The notes: generated from the sequence alone by a model not told the origin. A DNA stretch of 64,000 nt from Styela clava (GCF_964204865.1 NC_135255.1:21171135-21235134), one strand, 5' to 3'; shown: positions 49,347-62,512, counted from the stretch's first letter. Program-made: numbers and translations.

Positions 49347-49826
49347 TGGTTTATGTGACAGATATCATAATTTGTCCCAATTTAACATCTTTTGTATAAT
49401 TAATGAATAAATATTCCAGATTATTGAAACAGTGAAGAAGGGAGAGGATTCTGAAATCACACTTACAATGACCGAAACAGAGAATGGATTTGAGCTCGTT
49501 GATGGTCAGGTATGAAACTATATGATTTTATCTATATTAGCTCATAGCAAGGCTGTTGATTAGTGTTCACTTTCGTGTATACTTTGATTTCACTTTATAC
49601 CAGCTCTAACAAGATTCTCAATAGCATGGTACTGTGGTGAACACACCCTACTTTTACAATTCATTTCTTGCTTCCAAAGACTTTAAATCGAGACTGTATA
49701 CTTCAATTTCACTAACAAGACTCTAGACTCGCTAGCATGGTGCTGAAGTGAACATACTCTGCTTTTTTTTTAATTCATTCCATGCTTTTAAAGACTTTTA
49801 ACTCTGTACTAGGGTTAAATTATGGC

Positions 49827-49921
49827 GCTCCAGAAGTATGTGCACCAAGATGGCTTGGTGCACAACCTGATAACCCTAACCTGGTACACATACTATGTTC
49901 AGATTGTCCGCCACTTCGGGA
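49827..49921. mobile_element. MITE of the GTATGTGTACCAGG family, truncated
   Basis: GGCGCTCCAGAAGTATGTGC, CACCAAGATGGC and CCCTAACCTGGTACACATAC in family order; the right outer arm is degraded. ILF2 intron 4. Confidence 0.7.
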
Positions 49922-50067
49922 AACCAAAATTATTTAATGACAGATTTTTTCAAATTTGCTGCGATTATAGATCATCAGAAGATCAACGTGGGTTTCGAAG
50001 AGTCTTTATTAAAAGCTAAAAAGCATTCCAGCTTCAAAAAATATCCCTCCCTCACCCCTGTTCCTAG

Positions 50068-50225
50068 CTTTTCTTTGAGATGAGTCCCCTTTCTATTTAG
50101 GGTGAACGTGTGTAATATCGCTTCGATCCAATTCTTACAAGTAGTTCTTTCTTTTAAAGTCTAAAGGATAAATTCTCAGTATGGATTGCAATTCCTCCTT
50201 GAAACATGAGAAAGTTGGAAGTAAA
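50068..50225 (+). pseudogene. Decayed duplicate of ILF2 exon 5 with its acceptor region
   Basis: AGCTTTTCTTTGAGATGAGT through GAAACATGAGAAAGTTGGA parallels 50280-50650. The exon part reads DKFSVWIAIPP, stop, NMRKLE. It keeps the reading frame that exon 5 itself has lost, but its acceptor AG is damaged (TTTTAAAG) and it ends after about 50 bp. Confidence 0.8.
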
Positions 50226-50602
50226 TGTCACACAATGTCATAATGATTATGTGTAGTTCCAGTAACTACTTGGTATCAGCAATGCTCTTAGCTTTTCTTT
50301 TCAATGAGTCCCCTTCTATTTTGGATGAAAGTGTGTGATATTGTAACAAATTTTCAATTTGTAACATTATAAATCATCGAATATAACCCCATTTTGTCTT
50401 TGTTATCGGAATAATACAGGTAATTTTCCACTTCCATAAAACAAATCTCATATTCACGAGACAATGAAATCATCACAATGAAACTAGTCGGCAACAATTA
50501 ACAAATCAGTCGTCACAAATGCCTAAGTTAGCGGAAACAAAAACTTGTTACAGTATCACTTTGATCAAATTCCTACAAGTAACTCTTTCTTTTCCAGGAT
50601 AA

Positions 50603-50743
<141 letters not shown>

Positions 50744-50793
50744 TAAGTGAGTTATGACCTAGTAGTACAGTAACCTAACTAATGGCTATTGAG

Positions 50794-51061
50794 CAGTGGT
50801 TCTAAAACGGTGAGGAGCAACCCACAAGGAGAGTGCAGACAATTGTTTGAGGGGGCGTGATGCTAATCAAAAATAAAAGTATTTGTTTTGCTTGTTTTTA
50901 TAACTCTTTATTTATTTCATCCACAGATTTTCAACATGTTTTTTAAATACAACATACTTTCGCTTCCCTATCTGTTATTTGAAACTTAGTGTTAGCTAGC
51001 TATTTTTTTTGGCGGGGCACGAGACTTGCCAAATACCTACTTAAAAGTTCGGGAACCACTG
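50794..51061. mobile_element. Non-autonomous hAT element, ILF2 intron 5
   Basis: CAGTGGTTCTAAAACGG and AAAGTTCGGGAACCACTG form terminal inverted repeats. TSD not preserved. Confidence 0.75.
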
Positions 51062-51071
51062 TGAACTAGAC

Positions 51072-51380
51072 CAGGGCTACTCAACTATTTTTACCGAAGA
51101 TCCGCATACAAAATTTTTTGGGTCCAGTCTTTCCAGAAAATAATATTTCGGCACCCTTAAACACGCACCTACACGGCCGACTAATGATCATTAGCTAATC
51201 AAGATTGTTTGTTATGGTGTTCTAGTTATTTTCATATATATTTAAATCTATAAAAGGTATTTTATAAAAGGAAACTTCAAAAGTGCAACTAATAATTCAA
51301 AATAAAGAATTAGACGCGGTCCGAATCGAATACCCGAAAGTTCCGGATTTGGACCGCGGTCCGCCAGTTGAGTAGCCCTG
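51072..51380. mobile_element. Non-autonomous hAT element, second family, ILF2 intron 5
   Basis: CAGGGCTACTCAACTATTT and CCAGTTGAGTAGCCCTG at the ends, with ACCGCGGTCCGCC in the right arm. TSD not evident. Only ten bases separate it from the previous element. Confidence 0.78.
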
Positions 51381-51425
51381 TTCACCTGCTTGCTCATTGC
51401 CTTGTTCAGAGAGGAATTTTAATAA

Positions 51426-51749
<324 letters not shown>

Positions 51750-52004
51750 TGAAGTAACGATAATTTCCCTTTGCAATTTTAAGACTTTATGGACACCCTA
51801 TCATTTGTGGGTGGGTTTTAGTACTTCTAGTATGAAGTTCTCCCATATGTGAGAAATTTTGTGTGTATTTTTATTTAAACTTAGAAGAAATATTGTATTA
51901 CTTTTTACTGTTAATGGGAGATTTGCTTGGTGCCAAATTCTGTAATTTTTGTGTCATTCGTGTGCTACTTACTATTTTATGTGTGACATTCTTGATAAAT
52001 GGCT

Positions 52005-52320
52005 TGCTCGGCGGTGTGACGCATCGCGATAAGCATTTGGAATACGCTCGCCACCGCACCTCTGTCTACCCTGCATGGGTTCGAATTTCATGCTTGTATA
52101 ATTATGTGCGAGATGATTGCTGGACTCCCTGCCGTCACAGGGTGGCTCACGTAGTCGCTGGCCTGTTACGGCTTCCTCCACCATCAAGTCCATGTATCTG
52201 AAACAAATAACAGGCTAACTAATTCAATACCAGACACTGACTGGTAACCGGGTGGCACATGTGGTTCGGCACATGATTAAGCCGTCTTACCTTACCCCCT
52301 CTCCTCTACCCCAGGATAAA
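52005..52320. repeat. tRNA-like SINE copy, ILF2 intron 6
   Basis: GACGCATCGCGATAAGC, TACGCTCGCCACCGCACCTC and GGGTTCGAATTTC (B-box-like) match copies near 17640 and 57360. The 3' part has TGGTAACCGGGTGGCACATG. Confidence 0.6.
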
Positions 52321-52684
52321 TATGTGAATCCCATCCTAAATTATCCTATTTTTGTTGAGTTAGTGAGAAATATGCAATTTGTGAAAATTCTGGAGACGTA
52401 TGAAAATTTTATATTTGTAAGATATTTATCCAATTTGTAAGATTTATTTTCATGTGTCTGTAATTAGTGTTATTTCTGTGAAGCTCTGTTTTACATGGAC
52501 AATTTTGGGTGATGATGATAAATTTGTGTGAAATTTTGACGACTTTTTGACAGTTGTGAGTATTCACATTTGCAGAATAATTGATGCAAATAAGAATGAA
52601 TTCATAACCCAGCATGCCTTTGACCCTGTCTGTTTTCAAATGACCTTGTCAATAAATAAATAAATGGAATCATTTTTCAGGTGA

Positions 52685-52900
<216 letters not shown>

Positions 52901-53146
52901 TAAGCATTATATGAAAGATTTGAATTAATTTTAAGTAAACACTGTTCAGGAAATAAGACTGTTGGCATCGCTGGTTTGTTATCTTCTGTCAAATCATATA
53001 ACTTCCATCCCATCTACGGTGCGATCATTGTGTTCCCCAGCTTTTTATTTTAGGGGAAGGGAGTATGGTTTGGAAAACAGGTAGGGGTGTCTGTCCAGTG
53101 AATAAATGTATTTTCACATGTTTTTACTCTAGACAAGGCCTTAGAT

Positions 53147-53417
53147 TACTGGTTTTCAACCGGTGGGCCATGGGCCACAAACCTAATAAAAATGGAGTTA
53201 TTGAGAAATTGGGTAAACTTTGATTGTAGTAGCAATGAATGATGATGCTGTTTTTTCTTTTGAGTGGTAATTCTCATTTTAATTATTAGAGTGGAGGTTT
53301 CTATCTTTGGGAATAAAATTTTTTTGTTTTCATCTTGCATATGAAAGGTAATGGGCCACAGTATTTTCTGTGTAACAAAAGTGGGCCACGAAAGAAAAAA
53401 AAGGTTGAGAACCACTG
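53147..53417. mobile_element. Non-autonomous hAT element, ILF2 intron 7
   Basis: TACTGGTTTTCAACCGG and AAGGTTGAGAACCACTG ends with perfect 8-bp duplications CCTTAGAT (53139-53146 and 53418-53425). Confidence 0.9.
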
Positions 53418-53559
53418 CCTTAGATGATCAGACGATGACATATACCCAGGGAGGGTTCTGAGGGCCAGAACTAACCCCCACTTTTGAAATGTATTTTTCT
53501 GTATCATACATAGCAATTTCGCTTTTAAGATCCTCGAAAGCCCCGTTAGTTGCTACGGT

Positions 53560-55028
53560 CAGGGATGGCCATTTCCGAATACTAAACTATTCCGAATACA
53601 TTCTAAAATAATGTTTTCGAGTCTGGAATTCCGAATACATTCTAAAATCAAAAATAACACATTTTTGTTTTGGAAATAAGCTTCAATAGAAATATCAGAA
53701 TGAAGCCACAGACCAACAGTAAATGTACACAAAGTAATTGATAGTTTATAGCTATCAATAAAAAATAATAGCAACTTGTGACACAGTCAGTTTATTAAAA
53801 TTATTCACTTGTACAAATGACCATATGAAAAGATAGCCAAGGAGTTGTCTGACGCTTTCTGTCATTGACTCATTGTGTATATTTTCTGAGAGTAATAAAA
53901 TTTATTGGCAATACAGGCAATAACAATCGAAAATCCATTATGCCTTTAAAAATTCTAATATTTAAGCCTAGAGTATTCTACTACTTACCAGTATATTTGT
54001 ATATAAATTTATGTGAACCATATTGTTATTATGTGTAACATATTGTTGTGTTTGGAGTTAGAAATAAATTAGTAGAGAATAGATGACCACCACTGCCAGC
54101 GCGCAGCCAGGATTTTTGAAATCGGAAATTCCCATTGCCGCCTGTAACACCCACCGCGATTCCGCGCTCGTTAAAAGAGCCGTCTTTTCAGCGTATAATC
54201 ATCATTCTGTTACGTAAAATATTCAATTCATGACAACTACGAGATTCTAAAATATCTTTATATATTAATTTAATGTGTCCAACATAACTCGCGGTTGCTT
54301 TCTCTTACGTCAAAAAAAAACATTACTATTCGGTCCACGGCGATCTGTGACCTAAAATTACGAGATAAACTGCCTGATGTATTTAATTTTAATATGTATT
54401 TTTGCAATCTTGCCAACTCGTTATAGCCGTTAGAAAAATCTCAAATGATTATATAAAGTGTAGAGAATAATTCATTTCATACAATGAATATACATATAAA
54501 GTTTAGCAGTAAATTAAAAATACATATTCATCGCCGCGATTATGCCATCTGTTAAGAGTCCCTGCCTAGAAAAGCGTTTTTTAAATTTTCGCGGGCCTCG
54601 ATAAAATTTATGTTGTTTACGGTTTTATTTTCAGTATTTTAAATTGCCGCTTTTCAATCAAAAAGTTGCGTTGTCTTTAGAAACTCGCCGCCGATGAACG
54701 TATTTACCAGATTCACAATTCCATGCGAGTACAAAAATAAAATAAATGTTATCGTTATCGTGGAACAAATTTGTTGAAAATTTTCGTTTTAGAGAAAATA
54801 ACACAATCGTGAAGGCGTTTACGGGCCTAAATAACACGTTACGCTGATAAGTGATGAAAACAATCACGCGCAAGTTTCTAACGAGAATGTTTTCATTCAA
54901 CGGAAACGTCTTGAAAGCGGCGTCGAAAATGTGTGACGTCACACAAATATCCGATATTTTTATGAACGTGAATTCCGATATTCGAATGACGAGATATTCG
55001 AATACTTTATTCGAATTGGCCATCCCTG
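53560..55028. mobile_element. Non-autonomous hAT element, ILF2 intron 7
   Basis: CAGGGATGGCCATTTCCGAA and TTCGAATTGGCCATCCCTG ends with perfect 8-bp duplications GCTACGGT (53552-53559 and 55029-55036). The arms hold repeated TTCGAATA words. The 121-codon minus frame inside is not recognisable. A worn relative of the right end lies at 15333-15368. Confidence 0.92.
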
Positions 55029-55457
55029 GCTACGGTCTAACTTGGCCCCTTCCCGTTTTTTTATTTCCTGGCTACACCGCTGTGAGGCACTACCAATCAT
55101 GGCTATAGCGTGTTCTGCTTAATATTGTCTGCTCCAATTTAATAGTATCTTCTGGATTAGGTGGGCTGTTGGTTATTTTCAAATAAAATATTTTATCAAT
55201 TGTCGAATACATCCCATCATGCTCTCATTTCATTATTATTTAATTTGTAATAGGTATGTTACACTGCCCAGACTCTGCTCAGAGTTCTAGCTCACGGAGG
55301 TTTTTGAGCAATTTTGGGACTGGAAGGAGAAACAACGATCACGACTGCGATGTCTGTGTGGGATGGAGTTGTAGTGACACCTAGTGATAGAGCGTATGAG
55401 AAAGCGCCGGGGAAAGACGCAGATTCTGAAGCGATGGATACATCACAAACATCGTAA

Positions 55458-56268
55458 ATGCTGGATTTCAAAATGGGAGCTAGAGATTTGGAAATATTTT
55501 CTGGAAATAGTCTTATTTTTTTGAACATGGGATTTTGATGCAAATTTTCTCATTTATTTTCTCAATTTTGATTGGTTCAAGTTAGAGGCTGGGCAGTAAC
55601 CTAGCTAACCCAAACAGAATTAAAGATAAAAATCTTCAAATATTTTTCTATTCAGGAAAATTCTGATTTCGAACAATTTTTGTGAAATAATGTCTTTGTA
55701 TACAATTGGACATTATTATGATTGACTGGGCATTTTTCCAATATCTGATGATTTCAGAATCTAAAATTGAATATTTTTTTTTAATCGAATCTCGAACACT
55801 TGGACAATATATAGCTTTGACTGTTTTATTGTAATGGGTCCTCCAGACACACACTCTATCACTCAAACAGTTTGCTGAGTGTTAACACACAATAAGAAAC
55901 ATGTGTCATATTACTGGGAAGAAAAGAGTCTCATTTCAGAATTTGTCTTTTGGACGGACAAAAAAACAATATGGCGGCGATTAAAAATTCCTGTTCAAGC
56001 GGCTTCGAATAATATACTATTCGATTTGAAATGCTCAGCCCTAATTATAATCCAACAAAGCTTGAAAAATCTGTGCTTGTGAAACACTTCACTGGTCAGG
56101 TATTCTCATATTTAATCTGAACAGGTAGTCCCCTGGACTAGTCGAGGTGCTGGTGAATAGGCATTGATAACATGATAACACGCTAGTTTGCATATGCGTA
56201 ATAAATGGCCTTTTTTGATCCACCAGAGTTCCTGATTTGTATTAGTTATAAATTCTGACAGAATAGTT
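55458..56268. other. 3' flank of the ILF2 copy, nothing else recognised
   Basis: No clear polyadenylation signal close to the stop. Around 55985-56045 an AT-rich arm (CGAATAATATACTATTCG) resembles hAT subterminal sequence. Confidence 0.4.
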
Positions 56269-56380
56269 GGTGCTCCCGAAGTATGTGTACCAAGATGGCG
56301 CACAACCTGAACACAGTATGTGTACCCGGTTAGGGTTATCAGGATGTGCGCCATCTTGGTGCGCATATTTCGGGAGCGCC
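56269..56380. mobile_element. Compact MITE of the GTATGTGTACCAGG family
   Basis: GGTGCTCCCGAAGTATGTG is mirrored by GCGCATATTTCGGGAGCGCC. The flanks GAATAGTT and AAATAATT match at six of eight positions. At 112 bp it is nearly all terminal inverted repeat. Confidence 0.82.
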
Positions 56381-56982
56381 AAATAATTTGATTAAACATT
56401 TTGAGGATTTACAATTTCAAAAGTTTTTGTGGTCGAGATTTGGGTTTTCTCATGGCTGTGATCTTCAACCTGGATCGGGAAGTGTTTTCCTAGTTGCTAG
56501 AATTTAGATCTCAGATGGTCTTCAATTTTGTGTTTTATTGAAATTTGATGAACGTCCTGAAAAATCTTCTTCGTGCGGTTTGAATTTGTCGAATCATTTG
56601 AACACCTTTTTTGAATTAGGCAATGGTGTTGCTTGTTTGGTAAATTTTTGGCAGGTTGGATTTTTCAAAATAAACTTAGATTTTGTACTATTTTTTGTTT
56701 CTTGGTGTGTAAGATTTAAATTGGGTGAAAATGTTGATATTGTTTTTCAGCAAAAAAGGCTTACAGTACAGTTTTTCGGTCAAAGTTAAGATCTTTTGGA
56801 TTTAGGGCCTATGCCAGCATCAATCATTTATTTTGGTTCTCTGACATAAACAATACAAAAAGTAAACAGACAAACAAAATGCATAGACCTGGGAGATCAT
56901 CATAGTTTAAAGATCTTTGATCTGGTTTGGGATGTAATTATTTGGGTGGGAGGGCATATTAGTGTATAAACTCTAAGAGCAA
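56381..56982. other. Non-coding stretch, one unrecognised open frame
   Basis: An 83-codon plus-strand frame (56538-56789) is hydrophobic and unlike any family I know; probably chance. Confidence 0.35.
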
Positions 56983-57247
56983 AGTTTTTGGACCAGGGGC
57001 CAAAGATCTTGTCCACCTGACTGGCGGCCAAATAAGTGTGAAGTAAAAGTTACATTGTAGGAACAATGTTTACAGTGTTACAAAAGCTAGCCAAAAACCT
57101 AATTTAATTGCAATCTCAACAAATTTCTTGAGTTTTTTTTGGCTGAAACATCAAAATTCGGTTTTAGTTTAGTTGTGGCAGCATTAGGCAGGCCGGGTTT
57201 AATCACCCAATTGGACAAATTTAGCCCATCGGCCGTAGTATGCTCAT
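56983..57247. mobile_element. Short interspersed element (copy 2 of 2)
   Basis: Matches 5105-5375 in motif order, from AGTTTTTGGACCAGGGGCC to GGCCGTAGTATGCTCATGTC. Confidence 0.55.
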
Positions 57248-57344
57248 GTCAGCCAATATTCAAATGTTCATGCAACTAATAGTTTCAAAAATAGATTCTC
57301 CTTACATATCGGCAGCTGCTTATCTTAAGCTCTACCCAAGAGCT

Positions 57345-57440
57345 TGGCAGTGTGGTGCATCATGCTAAGCGTTAAGAATACGCTCGCTACCGCATCTCTG
57401 ATTACCCTGCGTGGGTTGATCCCGACTAATTAACTGGCTC
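57345..57440. repeat. tRNA-like SINE fragment
   Basis: GGTGCATCATGCTAAGCG, TACGCTCGCTACCGCATCTC and TACCCTGCGTGGGTTGATCC match the copies at 17.6 and 52.0 kb. Confidence 0.55.
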
Positions 57441-58121
57441 TGCAGGGCCAAACCCGAATTTTTATTTAGGAATTCTTTGAACTGTCATTGCCAGAGTTTA
57501 GTACAGTATGTGTTGAGTTAATTTATTTTATAACAAGAATTCCTTAGTTTAGTATCCACACATACTTCCAGTATAAATTTTTTATAAACATATATTTATT
57601 TAAGAAAAAAAACAGCGATAGAGGAGCCTGGTCCGACCCGAACGTTATATCGTTAATGTCCTTCTGCCCCCCTTGACATGTAGCCTATCCTCACGCGTGT
57701 CAAACCAGATTCATTTCAATATTTCTACATCTACAGCTCTATTTGTCAAAAACCGTTAACCATGTAAGAACGCTATTCGATCCAGGAAAGACGTTTGAAT
57801 ATGTATAAAAATGGGTCATTTTGAGAGACTGTTTCAGCAGGACTAAAATATATTTTAAAAACTGGGACAAAATAAAATTTTGGGTTGTTGGGCATTTATA
57901 GGCATGAACCGGGCACATTGAAACAATAAAATTTTAGCTGAGAAGATGAAAAAAAATTGACTGGTAATCAATAGGCATACCAAAAATATTAATCAGAAAA
58001 TATGCATCAAATAGACAAAATTAGTCAGTTCTCCGTCATATCTTGAAGAATAATTCCATGAATATCACTATTGAAACCAATTCACTACAGCTTGTTAAAG
58101 AATGATTAATCAAATCTAGCA
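57441..58121. other. Non-coding stretch; possible 3' UTR of the minus-strand exon that follows
   Basis: No supported feature. Confidence 0.35.
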
Positions 58122-58229
58122 TTATAATATTTGCCATTTGCCGATTGTTCTGAATCTCCTCCTTTCTGGTGAATTCACATTCTCAATATTTGCTCCAACA
58201 AAGTTGATAGGTGGAAGTCCTTCTTTGAT
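58122..58229 (-). CDS. Candidate terminal exon of an unrecognised minus-strand gene
   Basis: On minus, TTTTATTTTAG is followed by 35 open codons beginning IKEGLPPINFVGANIENVN and ending FRTIGKWQIL, then TAA. Composition looks protein-like, but I cannot name a family. The candidate exon at 59115-59187 does not join it in phase, so at least one more exon would be needed. Confidence 0.4.
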   Translation of the reverse strand: MKEGLPPINFVGANIENVNSPERRRFRTIGKWQIL

Positions 58230-58337
58230 CTAAAATAAAAACATAAAAAGAAATGTTCAATGCAAAATATGCTTTCGTAAAAAGATTGGTTTTGGCTTCA
58301 GTATGAGTAAATTAAGAATATTCTTGAATAAATGAAA

Positions 58338-58850
58338 GTGTCACGTATGAAAAGCAACTTAACAGGCAAATATATTATGAGTCAGCACCTTCTGAGTTAA
58401 TGCACAGCTTATGTTGGAAGATATATGATAGGACATTGAAGAGTTCAAATTGTCTTATAGCAACTCAATATTTTATACAAGTTTCTACAATCTACAGTCA
58501 ATTGATGTCAACTACGGGCTGTCCATGATGATTAAATTTCAACTTCCAGTCAAAACTGAAATTTTTTGAGAAAATGCCATGATAGTTGCAAGTGAAAAAT
58601 TTTGATTTGGATTGACATTAAACAGCTTTTAAATATTGGGAATTATTAAAGTGAGTACGGTAACTTTAGACGGAATGAAATTAATCGAGACACGACTGCT
58701 CAAAGTTGATTTATAATTTTAACACAAAATTGACATGTAATCTCTGGTTAGTTACAACTTCTTTCACCATCATTAAGAAATATAAAAGAAAGTGTTTCAT
58801 ATGAAAAGCAACTTAACAGGCAAATATATTATGAGTCAGCACCTTCTGAA
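58338..58850. repeat. Direct repeat, ~455-bp spacing
   Basis: ATGAAAAGCAACTTAACAGG followed by AATATATTATGAGTCAGCAC occurs near 58348 and 58801. A second pair, TTTTAACACAAAATTGACA, occurs near 58718 and 58915. This suggests local tandem duplication within the presumed gene. Confidence 0.75.
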
Positions 58851-59114
58851 TAAAAGGGTCAAAAACAAGTCAAAATAATCGAAAGTCGAAACGAGCCTGC
58901 CAAGTTAATTATTAATTTTAACATAAAATTGACACATAATTGCTGATCACAACTTTCTCCAGCTTCCTCTACCAAATTAATCCATTGCCAATTCGTAATC
59001 ATAACCTGATATTTTTTGATATAGCCAATTATATTATTTTCGTTATCACACACCTGAAGCGCGAACCTATTGGCTCAGTCAGCAATCCGCAAGTCAAACT
59101 CGTTTGGTACTCAC

Positions 59115-59187
59115 TAGAATAATATCGAGAATCTGCTTCAAGTCCTCCTGAATCAAGTTTTAATAAATTCGCAGCAACGTGGTCTGC
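59115..59187 (-). CDS. Candidate internal exon, minus strand
   Basis: On minus, TTTACTTGTTGAG precedes 24 open codons (ADHVAANLLKLDSGGLEADS and on) closed by a GTGAGT donor in phase 1. Only this frame is open. Unidentified. Confidence 0.35.
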
Positions 59188-59867
59188 CTCAACAAGTAAA
59201 AACATCCAATTAAAAATGTATCCTACAGACCGGAAATTTAGTCGTCATGGCTACCCTCCTTGTTGCCACCAAGCGGCTTGTGTGTTATCTGCGAGTCATG
59301 TTAATTTGATAGTTAACATTCCAATTAAGGGTCAGTATTACATGTTTTTAAATGTACTGCATAAAAAGTATATACCCGAGTAATATCATACAAATTAAAA
59401 TTCTGAAAAATGTTCTTGCGGTCAGGGGTCAATCGTTCAAAGGTCATAGACTCGTATGTTCTCTATTGTCACCTAGTGTATATCACGAAAATTTTTGCTC
59501 TTCGAGACGGCATGTAGAACTGCCGCGTCTAGTTCTTGTGTCCTATTGATGACTAATAGTTATGGACTAGTCACAATCACAAACTCATATCTGAGAATTG
59601 TTGAATGGCACCTAGGCCGTAGGGTGGTCGCCCACGTTTAACTGAACCATCAAGTCTAATTTTTTTCCTACTTTGTCCTCCACCTCACAGAATATTCAAT
59701 TCCAGGGCATCTTCTGGAAATTGGGGTCGCCTCGACTTTTATTCCTTTTGCTTATTTTATGTTATTATTAATTCCTGTCGCTGCTCCATCCATCACCAGT
59801 CCTGGTTTTCGTGACCCCAAAATATCAGTCCCGCCGCTTCTAAAATTCTGTATTCATTAGTGCAACA

Positions 59868-60055
59868 CTGCCCAAACTTTGGGCGGCGGACACCTGTTTG
59901 TGAACCCCAGTTTTCATGGAACCCCATCCTATGTTGTATTAATTTCTTTGCCTTAACAACAAAAACGCTTCCCAAACTTTTTGGGCCAGGGACACCTGTT
60001 TGTGAACCCTAACCCCATCCTATGTCGTATTAATTTCTTTGCTAAACAACAAAGA
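59868..60055. repeat. Tandem repeat of ~95 bp, hAT-terminus-like
   Basis: CCCAAACTTT, GGACACCTGTTTGTGAACCC and CCCCATCCTATG occur in order at 59869 and again at 59970. It flanks the hAT transposase remnant and probably belongs to it. Confidence 0.65.
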
Positions 60056-60105
60056 AGGATAATATTTTATTTACAACACAAACGATATTAATGTGATGAA
60101 TGAGG

Positions 60106-60330
60106 TTACTTTTCACTGCACAATTTATCAATTCTCAGGGAAATTTGTGACAAGCAAACTTGTAGGTCGGACTCTACAGCAAGTCTCGACCTGTATTTTG
60201 TCATCATATTGGTAAGAGCTGAAAAAATAGTCGTTGCAAAAAGCAATGAAGTTTCATTTGCCTTGTTCTCTAACAGCAATGGACACTCAACCCAAAAATG
60301 CAAAGGAAACCCTGCATTGGTGCATTTCAT
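60106..60330 (-). pseudogene. hAT transposase C-terminal remnant (SCAND3/ZBED5-like)
   Basis: Open frame with LPLHFW-like start and the dimerisation helix SALTNMMTKYRSRLAVESDL, then LRIDKLCSEK. Related proteins read PFATTYLCExGFSALTxMKxKYRxRLxVExDL. Here ATTIFSALT lacks about six residues, including the catalytic Glu. The frame stops at TAA where CAG/CAA (Gln) is usual before xHPSH. Dead remnant. Confidence 0.85.
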
Positions 60331-61342
60331 GTATGTTAGAAAAATAAACTAATGATTACTGATTCCAAGTGCTGGTTCACTAGTCAATAATGTGAAGTCG
60401 GATGCCTAACAAGACTTGGGATTCGCCTTTCACATATATTTAAAAGGGGAAATGAAAGAAAATGACTCTATTAGCTCCTTTCTAAAGACCAGACCATGTG
60501 AATAGACAACCAATAAAACTCTCAAGATGCATGGTCGTAGTTCATGGGACAATTTCATTAACCACCCTACCAGTTGAATTCAGTCCCGGTCTATCACACT
60601 GATCATTTATTATACAGATGTTACTACAAATAAACAAGAGATCACACAGAATTTAAAAGATAATCAAATCATAAAAATTTTTTGATTGGAGGGACTTAAT
60701 AGATTATACAGGCCAAATGGTATACTGGGCGCTATGTTGCTAATTTAATTTTGTATCATAAAGCTATTAGAAATAAATATTCCACTCTCACAATCAAAAT
60801 AACATATAAAGCAAAAGTCAATGCATTTAATTACAGGAATCAAAGTCAATTTCAATAATGACTTGATATCACGAGTTACCATTCTATTCATTTCAAACAG
60901 GAAAAACAATAAGACTGATTGGGAGTTAGGACAGCTCGTTATATCTGCGATGTCATACTCATAATTCGAAAAAGGAAAAGATGAGAGATTATATCCACTC
61001 GACCAATCTGTTAGCGTTGAAAATATTATATTGTTTTTTCTCATCCAAAGATTGCTGTCAATAATGAGCTGTAGATGAATCAGTTTTGAGACACAAACAG
61101 CATATTTAGCTTCATCAAATTATACTTTAATGTATAAAAGATGTAAATTGAACCGAAACATAACATGGAGTTTTCTCCTAAAGTATGAATTATTGTACAT
61201 ATATAGATATATATTTCATTTCACATTAGTGACAGAAACCATTGAAAAGGTTTAACAACAAATGCAATTTGATGAAGAAAACAAGAATTATTTTTTCTTT
61301 GGCAAAAGAATCAAAATAAAGTCTATTACTCCATAAGCTTCT
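60331..61342. other. Non-coding stretch, nothing recognised
   Basis: A 99-codon minus frame (60745-61044) is hydrophobic and AT-driven; no family match by eye. Confidence 0.35.
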
Positions 61343-61565
61343 TAGTACTCCTGTAGTATGTGTACCAGGTTAGGGTTAGGTCATAATTTTATTCCAATTT
61401 ACCTTACCGATATTTTAGTTTTATTACGAGTTCGAAGACTGTCTGTGTTAGCCAAGTTGATATTACCCTGTCGATGGGTTTCAGTCGTTTTACACAAATT
61501 GATGTAAAGTAGGCAAACAAAATTAGTTACCTCCCTATTGTTACGCACACCTCTCGAGTGCCAGA
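61343..61565. mobile_element. MITE of the GTATGTGTACCAGG family, variant interior
   Basis: AGTATGTGTACCAGGTTAGG at the left; the interior ATTACGAGTTCGAAGACTGT and TGTCTGTGTTAGCCAA match, inverted, the 3841 and 4407 units. The right end is worn. Confidence 0.7.
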
Positions 61566-62512
61566 GAAATGTAATTCTTAGGGCTGGGAATATGAAGGAT
61601 CACTTGACCGTTCACCTTTTTGATTTTTTCATTCTATTTTGATATTTAGGGAATACACAAATTTTTTTTTATTTCTGTTTTATTATTTTTCATTTTTTTT
61701 TATGTTTTGATATTTAGGAAATACATGAAAATTTTCTTTATTCCAGTTTTGTTATTTTTTTTTTTTCTATTTTAAAAGTTAGGAAAATATGTGGAGTTAT
61801 AAGGAAAAGCTATATACAGTAGGGTTGAATTATTTATGCAACTGTTATTTCATTCCAATACAGGAACAGTACAGTGTTCTCAATCACGATAAACAAGAAA
61901 AGCTGATTGCAGTGGATAAAATTGTCAAAAGATGATACAATAAGCATTACAAAACACATGTATCACTTATATATAGATTAGAGGAAAAGTGACGCTGGAT
62001 TTCGGTAAATGCCGAACCACAAGATAAAGCAAGATTCAAAATCAATCACCCAATTCTAAAAGTAATTTATTCCAAACCTGCTTAGCATTTTTTCATAACT
62101 TGTTGTGGGTTTGCTAACATATCGTGATATCTAAACTTCATAGGGATGTTCTCAAAATACACACAAAATTAGTAGATATCAGTAGTTGACAAAAACATAC
62201 GAGGAAAAGGTAGAATTCATTTCACATAAAAAATTTGAACATTGGTTATTTAAAAAGAGTTACTATTAGGTTAATACATGTCCCTTGCCTTCTTTTTTTT
62301 TACAATAGCAGTTGTAATATTTATTTCAAGGTCAATTAAAATCAGTGAGACAACAAACATAATTTAAAAAAAGGATTTTTATAAGTGAAATCAATCACAG
62401 AAATTCCTGAAAGGTATAAACTTGGGACTTCCTATGATGTAATGCTACTCATAAAGATCTCAAATATACAGAAAATAATGCTGCAAATTTTGATACAGAG
62501 CACTGAACAATG
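61566..62512. other. AT-rich stretch, T-rich tracts
   Basis: Long T runs at 61610-61765 resemble those at 63297-63360. An acceptor-like TTCCAATACAG at 61863 followed by 23 open codons was seen, but similar sequence near 63400 suggests a repeat. Confidence 0.35.

Noticed and set aside
54658-55023. 121-codon minus-strand open frame
   Set aside because: It lies entirely within the TSD-bounded hAT at 53560-55028 and shows no transposase or other motif.
61864-61935. Terminal exon with 23 codons after TTCCAATACAG
   Set aside because: Surrounding sequence is echoed near 63400 with the frame not conserved, suggesting a repeat rather than an exon.
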